This document shows, piece after piece, positions 7,092-14,654 of a stretch of DNA of 64,000 bases; the first letter of the stretch is position 1, and the number at the start of each line of letters is the position of its first letter. The position numbers and the translations under genes are program-made. The notes below the pieces were generated by a model. The model worked only from the letters and a program-made list of their open reading frames with translations, was not told the DNA's origin and ran no database searches. Origin of the DNA: Mucilaginibacter oryzae (lineage in GTDB: Bacteria > Bacteroidota > Bacteroidia > Sphingobacteriales > Sphingobacteriaceae); contig NZ_QGHA01000006.1 of the NCBI RefSeq assembly GCF_003148845.1, forward strand, positions 1 to 64,000. The letters run 5' to 3'.

Positions 7092-7970
7092 ATGAAAAAT
7101 ACGGTATTAAGCTTTGGCGAAGTGTTATGGGATGCTTTTGGCGATGGCAAAAAGGCCGGCGGCGCGCCGATGAATGTAGCGAGGCATTTAGTACAGCAGG
7201 GGGTCGACGTTAGCTTTGCAAGCTCCGTGGGTATGGATAATTCGGGCGATGGGCTGATCGCCTTCTTAAAAAACAGCGGCTTGTATTCTGGCCTGATCCA
7301 GCAGGATGATGAATTTCCAACCTGCGAGGTTACTGTACAGCTTGACGAGAACAATACCGCCACTTATATCATCCCCGAGCCTGTATCATGGGATAATATT
7401 GAATTAACAACAGCGCTTAGCAAAGCGGCTAAGGCGGCTACAGCAATTGTGTTTGGCAGCCTGGCGTGCCGCGGTACCAAAACCCGCGAAACCTTATTAA
7501 ACCTGCTTGATGATACCCCGGCCTTAAAAGTGTTTGATGTAAACCTGCGGCCGCCGCATTATACGCTATCCACCATCGAAACACTGGTAGCGCGGGCCGA
7601 TGTGGTGAAAATGAACGAGGAAGAAGCGGATTTACTGATAGGCGGCGGCAGTGCGCCTCTACGCGAAAAGATCATCGAGTTCCGGTCTAAATATCACGTT
7701 AAAACTATTTGTGTTACCCGTGGCGAACACGGCGCCCTGGTATGGCACGATCATGAATTTTTTGACAGTCCCGGCTGCCCGGTAAAGGTGGCAGATACCG
7801 TGGGCGCGGGCGATGCTTTCCTGGCCACCTTTGTATCCGGCCTGCTTTCGGGCAAACCTATGCAGCAGGTTGTTGATAAGGCCTGCTCGGTAGGATCGTA
7901 CGTGGCCAGCCAGCGTGGTGCAAACCCGGTTTATCCGCCCGAGTTGCTGAATAGTTTGGCATATATTTAA
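7092..7970 (+). CDS. PfkB-family carbohydrate kinase (fructokinase-like)
   Basis: This 292-residue cytoplasmic kinase has the ribokinase/PfkB layout. The N-terminal G-G-A-P-M-N-V-A motif (about residues 20-27) binds the sugar. The second signature D-T-V-G-A-G-D-A-F (about 236-244) contains the catalytic Asp and the anion hole. The opening F-G-E-V-L-W-D and the G-G-A-P variant resemble fructokinases more than ribokinases or adenosine kinases. It would phosphorylate a free hexose, using ATP, for entry into glycolysis. It stands alone between a plain spacer and a spacer holding a long inverted repeat, so it gives no operon clue to the sugar. Confidence 0.83.
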   Translation: MKNTVLSFGEVLWDAFGDGKKAGGAPMNVARHLVQQGVDVSFASSVGMDNSGDGLIAFLKNSGLYSGLIQQDDEFPTCEVTVQLDENNTATYIIPEPVSWDNIELTTALSKAAKAATAIVFGSLACRGTKTRETLLNLLDDTPALKVFDVNLRPPHYTLSTIETLVARADVVKMNEEEADLLIGGGSAPLREKIIEFRSKYHVKTICVTRGEHGALVWHDHEFFDSPGCPVKVADTVGAGDAFLATFVSGLLSGKPMQQVVDKACSVGSYVASQRGANPVYPPELLNSLAYI

Positions 7971-7977
7971 TTTTTTA

Positions 7978-8174
7978 ATTTCGGATTTCGGACGTTCGAT
8001 TTCGGATTTGATTGAATTGAGTTTATCCAATTTGTCAATAAGCAGAATATCAGCCGGATATTTGACACACTAATAAATCAATAAAATCTAATCTGCGAAA
8101 ATCGGTGTAATCAAAATTCAATCGGTGTAATCCCCAATAATAAAATCCGAAATCGAACATCCGAAATCAGAAAT
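7978..8174. repeat. Long imperfect inverted repeat element A
   Basis: The spacer after the kinase gene holds two 36-base arms, 7978-8013 and 8139-8174, complementary at 33 of 36 positions. Each arm is built from the iterated word GATTTCGGAT. Between the arms a 13-base word (AATCGGTGTAATC) occurs twice, at 8100-8112 and 8120-8132. No ORF fits. It looks like a small non-autonomous repeat; an extended hairpin in RNA is possible. Confidence 0.75.
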
Positions 8175-8279
8175 GACCAAATCAAATTGTCATGCTTACC
8201 TAACAATTTGATTTATCGGCAGCAGGGGAAAACTTTTACTGAAAATTATCCGTTCCTTTATGTACAGAAAGGACAAAAT

Positions 8280-9377
8280 ATGCGCGGTTTTGGATTTTCC
8301 AAATTTGAGCCCAACCAGATCCCTAAAGGCGGATTTGACGAATTATTAAAACTATTCCTCGAGTTGCTCAACTACACTTCGGGCGACGCTGGCGAAGCTT
8401 TAGCCTGGCTCAACGAACTCGATAAACAATACAACCTCACCAACGATGATTACGGCATGGGCGATTTCATTGATGAGCTGAAGCAAAAAGGCTATTTGAA
8501 TGAGGATAATCAAAACGGCGAGTTCAGCATCACCGCTAAAACGGAGCAAAGCATCAGGCAATCGGCACTGGAAGAAATTTTCGGTAAGCTGAAAAAATCA
8601 GGCAAAGGCAATCACCGCTCCCCCCAATCGGGCCAGGGCGATGAGAAAAATGCGGAACGCCGCGAGTTTGAGTTCGGGGATAGCCTGGACCAGATAGATA
8701 TGACCCAATCTATCCACAATGCCCAGGTAAACCACGGCATTGGCGATTTTATGATGACCGAGCGCGACCTGGAAGTGGAGGAAATGGATTATAAAACCCT
8801 CACTTCAACCGTGCTGATGATCGATATTTCGCACTCGATGATCCTTTACGGTGAAGACAGGATTACCCCGGCCAAAAAAGTAGCGATGGCCCTTGCCGAG
8901 CTGATCAGGACAAAATACCCGAAAGACACCCTGGACATAGTTGTTTTTGGCAATGATGCATGGCCGATAAGCCTGCAGGATCTGCCTTATTTACAGGTAG
9001 GCCCTTACCACACCAATACCTATGCAGGTTTAGAACTGGCAACAGATCTGCTCCGCAGAAGAAAAACCCACAACAAACAGATTTTTATGATTACCGATGG
9101 TAAGCCCACCTGTTTAAAAGAAGGCACCCGGTATTATAAAAACAGCATAGGTCTGGATAGAAAAGTGGTTAATAAAACGCTGAACATGGCGGCGCAATGC
9201 AAGCGGTTAAAAATACCCATCACCACCTTTATGATAGCCAAAGACCCATACTTGCAGCAGTTTGTACGTAAATTTACGGAAACCAATGGCGGCAAAGCAT
9301 TTTACAGCTCGCTAACGGGCCTGGGCGAATACATTTTTGAAGATTACATTAAAAACCGGAGAAAGACGGTGAGGTGA
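8280..9377 (+). CDS. VWA-domain protein partnering a MoxR/BchI-like ATPase
   Basis: I place the start at 8280 because an AAAGGA Shine-Dalgarno-like sequence lies 6-11 bases before it and the conserved M-R-G-F-G-F-S-K-F begins there; an in-frame ATG at 8187 lacks such support. The 365-residue protein has a charged N-terminal region and a C-terminal von Willebrand A domain. The MIDAS metal site is visible as D-I-S-H-S (Asp182, Ser184, Ser186) with a later T-D-G-K-P. Such proteins pair with AAA+ ATPases (magnesium chelatase BchD/BchI style, or MoxR-VWA) to remodel or insert metals into partner proteins. The ATPase is the next gene, 153 bases downstream across repeat element B. Confidence 0.85.
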   Translation: MRGFGFSKFEPNQIPKGGFDELLKLFLELLNYTSGDAGEALAWLNELDKQYNLTNDDYGMGDFIDELKQKGYLNEDNQNGEFSITAKTEQSIRQSALEEIFGKLKKSGKGNHRSPQSGQGDEKNAERREFEFGDSLDQIDMTQSIHNAQVNHGIGDFMMTERDLEVEEMDYKTLTSTVLMIDISHSMILYGEDRITPAKKVAMALAELIRTKYPKDTLDIVVFGNDAWPISLQDLPYLQVGPYHTNTYAGLELATDLLRRRKTHNKQIFMITDGKPTCLKEGTRYYKNSIGLDRKVVNKTLNMAAQCKRLKIPITTFMIAKDPYLQQFVRKFTETNGGKAFYSSLTGLGEYIFEDYIKNRRKTVR

Positions 9378-9391
9378 GTTGGAAAGTCGGA

Positions 9392-9511
9392 AAGTCCGCA
9401 AGTCGGAAAGTCCGGAAGATTGGGCTCGATAAATGATTAAATAAAAATTAAACCGCGCTTCTGGACTTGCGGACTAAAATAAATCTTCCGTACTTACGGA
9501 CCTACCGACTT
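9392..9511. repeat. Imperfect inverted repeat element B
   Basis: Between the VWA and ATPase genes, 9392-9421 and 9482-9511 are complementary at about 24 of 30 positions. The arms and flanks consist of iterated AAGTCGGA/AAGTCCGG words. It may fold in the transcript between two genes expected to be made in fixed ratio. Confidence 0.7.
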
Positions 9512-9530
9512 CCGGACTAAAACATAACGA

Positions 9531-11036
9531 ATGAGCAAACTATTAGATATAAAAACCCTCGGCCAGTTAAAGCAAACAAACTATAAAAGCCGTTCGGTTA
9601 AAGATGAACTCCGCGCCAACCTGATTGAGCAGTTAAAAAAACGCGAAGGGGGGTTTGAAGGCATTATCGGTTTTGAAGATACGGTTATCCCCGATCTGCA
9701 AACTGCTATATTATCGCGCCATAACATATTGCTGCTGGGCTTACGCGGCCAGGCTAAAACCCGTATAGCGCGCCTGCTGGTAAACCTGCTTGACGAATAC
9801 ATCCCTTATATTGAAGGATCTGAATTGTTTGATGACCCTTACAACCCCATATCGTGGTACGGCCATAGCGTTATTACCGAAAAAGGAGATGACACCCCCA
9901 TTGGCTGGATCCACCGTTCGGAGCGTTATACCGAAAAGCTGGCCACCCCGGATGTTACCGTTGCCGATTTAATTGGCGATGTTGACCCCATCAAGGCAGC
10001 TACGCTGAAACTAACCTATTCAGACGAACGCGTGATCCACTTCGGGTTAATTCCGCGCGCGCACCGCGGCATTTTTGTAATTAACGAGCTGCCCGATCTG
10101 CAGGCCCGTATCCAGGTATCGCTGTTTAACATCCTGCAGGAAAAAGATATCCAGATCCGCGGTTTTAAACTCCGTTTGCCATTGGATCTCCAGTTTGTAT
10201 TTACGGCAAACCCCGAGGATTATACTAACCGCGGTTCGATAGTAACGCCGTTAAAAGACCGTATCGAAAGTCAGATCCTTACACATTACCCACGTTCGAT
10301 AGAGATTTCACGTAAAATAACACAACAGGAAGCCTCTTTAACCGATGACCAGCGTATAGCTGTTGAGGCCGACGGACTGGTTAAAAACCTGGTGGAACAA
10401 ATCGCCTTTGAAGCCCGCAACTCGGAGTATATCGACAAAAAATCGGGCGTATCAGCGCGTTTAACTATTTCGGCTTATGAAAACCTTATCAGCAATGCCG
10501 AACGCCGGATGATCATCAACAACGAAAAAACAACTTTTGTACGCATAACCGACTTTTTAGGGGTGATCCCGGCTATTACCGGTAAAATTGAACTGGTATA
10601 CGAAGGCGAACTGGAAGGCCCGGGTAAAGTAGCCAACATTCTGATAGGTAAGGCCATCAAAAGCTTATTGCTGTCGTTTTTCCCAGATCCGGAAAAGGCA
10701 AAAAAAGCCAAAGCGCCCAATCCATATGCTGCCATCATTAACTGGTTTAGCGATGGTAATACTTTAGCATTAGTTGACGACATGCCACTGCAGGAATACA
10801 AAAAAGCACTGGATGAAGTTACCGGCCTTAAAGACTTGGTTAAAAAGATACACCCCCGCCTTGCCGAAAACCAGCAATTGTTACTGATGGAATTTGTGCT
10901 GCATGGCCTGTCGGAGTTTTCGCAGTTAAATAAAGGATTTTTGGATAATGGTTTCGCATTTTCGGATATGTTTAACAGTTTGTTTAACTTGCAGCCCGAT
11001 GATGATGACCTTGATATTGACGACGACCGATACTAA
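9531..11036 (+). CDS. MoxR/magnesium-chelatase-like AAA+ ATPase
   Basis: A 501-residue AAA+ protein. The Walker A loop is G-L-R-G-Q-A-K-T (residues 70-77), with Ala in place of the usual Gly before Lys. The Walker B strand reads I-F-V-I-N-E-L-P-D-L (181-190), so Asn185 stands where Asp is typical while Glu186 is kept. A sensor-1 like F-T-A-N-P-E-D-Y and an Arg-rich S-R-K-I follow. The N-terminal domain resembles the BchI/ChlI magnesium chelatase subunit. With the VWA protein it should form a chaperone-like ATPase acting on an unknown client. It ends in a run of Asp residues (D-D-D-D-L-D-I-D-D-D). It starts with ATG at 9531, and the next gene follows after 14 bases. Confidence 0.85.
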   Translation: MSKLLDIKTLGQLKQTNYKSRSVKDELRANLIEQLKKREGGFEGIIGFEDTVIPDLQTAILSRHNILLLGLRGQAKTRIARLLVNLLDEYIPYIEGSELFDDPYNPISWYGHSVITEKGDDTPIGWIHRSERYTEKLATPDVTVADLIGDVDPIKAATLKLTYSDERVIHFGLIPRAHRGIFVINELPDLQARIQVSLFNILQEKDIQIRGFKLRLPLDLQFVFTANPEDYTNRGSIVTPLKDRIESQILTHYPRSIEISRKITQQEASLTDDQRIAVEADGLVKNLVEQIAFEARNSEYIDKKSGVSARLTISAYENLISNAERRMIINNEKTTFVRITDFLGVIPAITGKIELVYEGELEGPGKVANILIGKAIKSLLLSFFPDPEKAKKAKAPNPYAAIINWFSDGNTLALVDDMPLQEYKKALDEVTGLKDLVKKIHPRLAENQQLLLMEFVLHGLSEFSQLNKGFLDNGFAFSDMFNSLFNLQPDDDDLDIDDDRY

Positions 11037-11050
11037 ACACCAGCGCTGAT

Positions 11051-12355
11051 ATGATATTGAAAGCGCTGAGCCTTTTATTTTGGATTATAGTTGAACTACT
11101 GGTTGACCGGTACACTTTAACGGGTATCCGCGGCGCGTTCCCGAAATGGCGATTGCTTAAATCAAAAGCATTCGCCATTTTTTATTGGGGATGCTCGGCG
11201 ATGATTGTAACTGCACTGCTAACAGGCGGCTATGCCGATTTTGCCGGTACCGGCGTAAGGGCCGGGTGCTTGCTGGCAACATTTGTATTGCTGATTTGTA
11301 AAACAGTGTTTATTTTTTTTGTTTTTGCCGACGATATCAGGCGTAAGTTTATCTCCAAAAAGAAAATAACAACCACTACTAACACCCCGATTCCGGATAC
11401 TTCCGCTACAACTGATACTGAACCCCCAACGTCAAATACGATACCCCGTTCTGAATTTCTGCTTAAAGCCGGCCTGCTTGCCGCTGCTGTTCCGTTAGCT
11501 GCCATAAAAAAAGCGATGCCAAAAGGCTCGTACGATTACCATGTATGGTATCAAACCATGTACCTGCCTAACTTGCCAAAAGCTTTTGATGGTTTACGGA
11601 TAGGCCAGATCTCGGATATCCACTCCGGCAGTTTTTACAACAAAAAAGCGGTATTGGGCGGTGTGGAAATGTTGCTGCGGGAAAAAACAGACGTTATATT
11701 CTTTACCGGCGACCTGGTAAACGGTGAAGCCACCGAAATGAAAGATTACCAAGACATTTTCAGCAAAGTAAAGGCGCCGCTTGGCGTATTCTCCACCCTC
11801 GGCAACCATGATTACGGCGATTATGGCGACTGGAATTCTATCGCAGATAAACAACGGAACCACCGCGATTTGATAGCCACCCACAAAAACATGGGTTGGG
11901 ATTTACTGCTTAATGAAAACCGCCGCCTTAAAGTGGGCAACGAAGAGATAGGCATTTTAGGCATTGAAAACTGGAGCGAGTACAGCCGCTTCCCTAAATA
12001 TGGCCGCATGGACCTCGCCACAAAAAATACAGATGACCTGCCTGTAAAACTGCTGTTATCGCATGATCCATCGCACTGGCGTGCCGAGGTATTGCCTAAA
12101 TACCCCCAAATTGATGCCATGTTTGCCGGGCATACCCACGGCATGCAGTTTGGCGTACGTACCGAACATTTCCAGTTAAGCCCTATTACCTATGTTTACA
12201 ATGAATGGGCCGGTCATTACCAGGAAAACAAACAACAATTATATGTGAATGTGGGCTTTGGTTTTGTTGGTTTAACCGGCAGGGTTGGAATATTGCCGGA
12301 GATTACGATATTTACATTAAAAGCGGGTCATGATCCGGCGCTACCAGTTTCCTAA
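11051..12355 (+). CDS. Membrane-anchored metallophosphoesterase
   Basis: 434 residues. The N-terminal third contains hydrophobic segments (about 2-20, 38-58, 70-93 and 138-152) separated by a Thr/Pro-rich linker. The rest is a calcineurin-like phosphoesterase domain with all five metal motifs: S-D-I-H, G-D-L-V-N-G, G-N-H-D-Y, S-H-D-P and G-H-T-H-G. This layout matches the YkuE/YaeI family, whose members hydrolyse lipid-linked phosphates such as UDP-diacylglucosamine. The substrate is unknown. It lies 14 bases after the AAA+ gene and 32 bases before the UbiA-like gene, so it is probably part of one operon of envelope-related functions. Confidence 0.87.
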   Translation: MILKALSLLFWIIVELLVDRYTLTGIRGAFPKWRLLKSKAFAIFYWGCSAMIVTALLTGGYADFAGTGVRAGCLLATFVLLICKTVFIFFVFADDIRRKFISKKKITTTTNTPIPDTSATTDTEPPTSNTIPRSEFLLKAGLLAAAVPLAAIKKAMPKGSYDYHVWYQTMYLPNLPKAFDGLRIGQISDIHSGSFYNKKAVLGGVEMLLREKTDVIFFTGDLVNGEATEMKDYQDIFSKVKAPLGVFSTLGNHDYGDYGDWNSIADKQRNHRDLIATHKNMGWDLLLNENRRLKVGNEEIGILGIENWSEYSRFPKYGRMDLATKNTDDLPVKLLLSHDPSHWRAEVLPKYPQIDAMFAGHTHGMQFGVRTEHFQLSPITYVYNEWAGHYQENKQQLYVNVGFGFVGLTGRVGILPEITIFTLKAGHDPALPVS

Positions 12356-12387
12356 ATGATCGGGCACAAGCTCCTACTCCATTACCG

Positions 12388-13278
12388 ATGAAGAAATTAC
12401 TACAACCTGTATTAGATTTCCTGCTCTTCAGTAATATATTCATGTCGCTTTGCGCGGTTGCGCAGGCTTTACTTACCTTTCACCTGATCGGCTCAAAACC
12501 CCTGTTTCCTGTTTTGGGGCTACTGTTTACATCAACGCTGGGCATTTATAACTTCTGCATCCTGGTAACCAAACCTGTAAAACCCGAAAAATCGCCCTAC
12601 AAGCGTGTGCGTTGGTTTTTTGCCCATTACCGGCTGATGGTTACCTTCACCATCGTCTCGCTGCTGTCGCTCGTCCCTTTATTTTTTATCATCACTACCG
12701 AATCCAAAATCCTGCTCATATTTCTGGGCGTATTATCTTTTGGATATGGTTTACCTTTATTTACTGTAGGCGAGCAAAAGTTTGGCCTGCGTAATATCCC
12801 CGGGCTCAAACCATTTTTAATAACCCTGGTATGGACAATGAGCTGCGTACTGTTCCCGGTACTCGAATCGATGCACAGGCACCTTACTGGTGTTACCATG
12901 CGCGATACTACTATTCTGATAGCCAAACGATTCCTGTTTATCGGCGCGCTTACTATCCCCTTTGATATCCGCGACCTGTTTGATGACCGTAAAATGGGCC
13001 TTAAAACCATCCCGGTGGTTTGGGGCGAAAAAAAAGCATACCTGTTTTGCCAGGTATTGCTTGCGGGATATATCATCCTGTTGTTCATGTTCAGGCAGTA
13101 TGGCTTTAATCTTGATTTTTTTGCGCTCACCCTTACCGTGGTCCTCACCGGCTGGCTCATCTTCAAATCGGCCTGGCAAAAAAACGAGTATTACTACTTC
13201 TTTTATATGGATGGCGTACTTATCCTGCAGTATGCTTTGGTGGTGGCATTTAATGCCGTAAAGTATATTATCCGTTAA
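12388..13278 (+). CDS. UbiA-like membrane protein with a degenerate first Asp motif
   Basis: The product has 296 residues and about eight to nine predicted membrane helices. The second prenyltransferase motif is clear: D-I-R-D-L-F-D-D-R-K-M-G (about residues 193-204), as in MenA/UbiA enzymes that transfer polyprenyl groups to aromatic acceptors. The first N-D-x-x-D motif is not visible; the expected loop reads Y-N-F-C-I-L-V-T and has no Asp. The protein may therefore be a diverged prenyltransferase or a non-catalytic relative. It is followed after 6 bases by a methyltransferase, the same partner order as in quinone synthesis. Confidence 0.7.
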   Translation: MKKLLQPVLDFLLFSNIFMSLCAVAQALLTFHLIGSKPLFPVLGLLFTSTLGIYNFCILVTKPVKPEKSPYKRVRWFFAHYRLMVTFTIVSLLSLVPLFFIITTESKILLIFLGVLSFGYGLPLFTVGEQKFGLRNIPGLKPFLITLVWTMSCVLFPVLESMHRHLTGVTMRDTTILIAKRFLFIGALTIPFDIRDLFDDRKMGLKTIPVVWGEKKAYLFCQVLLAGYIILLFMFRQYGFNLDFFALTLTVVLTGWLIFKSAWQKNEYYYFFYMDGVLILQYALVVAFNAVKYIIR

Positions 13279-13284
13279 TAACCG

Positions 13285-13905
13285 ATGGCGGCCAATTATG
13301 ATAACTCTGCCTGGTTTTACGATAACCTTTCGCGGCTGGTTTATGGCAAGGCATTAATAAAAGCGCAGGTTTATCTGCTGAATATGGTGCCCCCGGGCAG
13401 CAAAATCCTTATCGCGGGGGGCGGTACCGGCTGGATCCTGGAAGAATTGAGCAAAATTCACCCGGGCGACTTAACCATAACCTATGTTGAGGTTTCGGCC
13501 AATATGCTTGCCCTCTCTCAAAAAAGAAAAACCGGCCAAAACAAAGTTATCTTTATGAACAATGCCGTCGAAAACGTCAACCTCGACGCCGACTTTGATG
13601 TGATCATCACACCGTTTTTGTTTGATAATTTTTTGGATGAAACTGTAGACCGGGTTTTTAACCACCTTCATAGGCTTCTGAAACCGGGCGGGATCTGGCT
13701 CAATGCCGATTTTCAGCTTACCGGCCGCTGGTGGCAAAACGTGTTGCTTAAAAGCATGTTTATATTTTTCAGGCTGCTTTGCGGCATAGAAGCCGGCAGG
13801 TTACCGGCTATAGAAAAGCGTTTTAATAATGCCGCCTATAAAATTATTGACGACAAAACTTTTTTCGGGGATTTTATTGTATCGCGCGTTTATACCAGGC
13901 CCTGA
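13285..13905 (+). CDS. Class I SAM-dependent methyltransferase
   Basis: 206 residues with a Rossmann-type methyltransferase fold. Motif I is I-L-I-A-G-G-G-T-G-W (41-50). An acidic strand end (Y-V-E-V-S, about 69-73) would bind the SAM ribose, and motif IV reads D-V-I-I-T-P-F-L-F-D. Post-motif II (L-L-K-P-G-G-I-W) is also present. There is no signal peptide. The acceptor is unknown; close coupling to a UbiA-like membrane protein suggests a lipophilic or prenylated substrate, which is inference. It is the last gene of the 8280-13905 run; 288 bases follow without a gene or a clear terminator. Confidence 0.83.
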   Translation: MAANYDNSAWFYDNLSRLVYGKALIKAQVYLLNMVPPGSKILIAGGGTGWILEELSKIHPGDLTITYVEVSANMLALSQKRKTGQNKVIFMNNAVENVNLDADFDVIITPFLFDNFLDETVDRVFNHLHRLLKPGGIWLNADFQLTGRWWQNVLLKSMFIFFRLLCGIEAGRLPAIEKRFNNAAYKIIDDKTFFGDFIVSRVYTRP

Positions 13906-14193
13906 TCCGGCAATAGCCTACACTAATCCGCCGGGGAAGGTCAATTTTATATGCCAATAACACCCCTGCACTGACCAACCTTTATTCTCGATAGACGAAC
14001 TCCCCTTTTTCTCCGACCAACACCCCAATTATCGACAAAACGCCTTTTTTAGGGTTTTTTGCTCTTTTTTTAGTGTTGGTCTATTTGTTTAGGTAGCTGG
14101 TATAACACTTTTTAGCAGTCAAAATATATGTTGTTCATTTGATCATTGAAAATAACAACAACAAAATTTAATCACTCTAAAAACTTTATAGCC

Positions 14194-14589
14194 ATGAAAA
14201 CCTCAATCAAATTATCAGCATTATTCTTCGTATTAAGTACCATCGTTTTCGCCGCAAATACAGCCAGCGCCAAAGACAATACAGATATTAACCCTAAAGT
14301 AAAACAGACCGTTAGCTATGATCTTCTTGACCATGACCGCGGTTTAAAACTTACCATGGCCAAATCAGAAAGCGGCCGTACCTATGTACGTTTTTATAGC
14401 AACGACGGCCAGCTTATAATGAAGGATGTAGTTAATACCAAAACAGCCGTAAGTAAAGGATACGTTTTTTCAGAACTTGATCTCGGCGATTATAACCTTG
14501 AAATTGCTTCGGACGGTAAAGTGATCAAAGAAACGGTACACGTTTACCTGGACGGTGACCAGAAATCATTTTACATCGCCCAAAAATAA
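14194..14589 (+). CDS. Small secreted protein, unknown function
   Basis: I start this protein at ATG 14194, which gives a clean signal peptide (about 1-26, ending A-S-A); an ATG at 14146 would add 16 residues in front of it. The mature part of about 105 residues is rich in beta-strand patterns (Y-V-R-F-Y-S, Y-V-F-S-E-L-D-L-G-D-Y) and looks like a single immunoglobulin-like sandwich, comparable to small DUF3244-type proteins of Bacteroidota. No catalytic residues stand out. It is likely periplasmic and monocistronic, with a good terminator just after it. Similar short secreted proteins are common in this lineage and mostly uncharacterised. Confidence 0.65.
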   Translation: MKTSIKLSALFFVLSTIVFAANTASAKDNTDINPKVKQTVSYDLLDHDRGLKLTMAKSESGRTYVRFYSNDGQLIMKDVVNTKTAVSKGYVFSELDLGDYNLEIASDGKVIKETVHVYLDGDQKSFYIAQK

Positions 14590-14613
14590 TCCGCTCCGCT
14601 TTATTTAATCAGG

Positions 14614-14645
14614 GCCCCGGCTTACAGCCGGGGCTTTGCTGTTTC
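14614..14645 (+). terminator. Intrinsic terminator after the small secreted protein
   Basis: An 8-bp GC-only stem (14614-14621 with 14627-14634), loop TTACA, is followed by TTTGCTGTTT. It lies 24 bases after the stop at 14589 and also separates it from the converging uvrC. Confidence 0.75.
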
Positions 14646-14654
14646 TCAACAGGG

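Noticed and set aside
7978..9511. Elements A and B as CRISPR arrays.
   Set aside because: Word lengths are 8-13 bases without regular spacers, and no cas genes are nearby.
12627..13166. A 179-codon antisense frame opposite the UbiA-like gene.
   Set aside because: It mirrors a GC-biased membrane-protein gene, is rich in Arg/Ser/Thr, and has no domain or start context.
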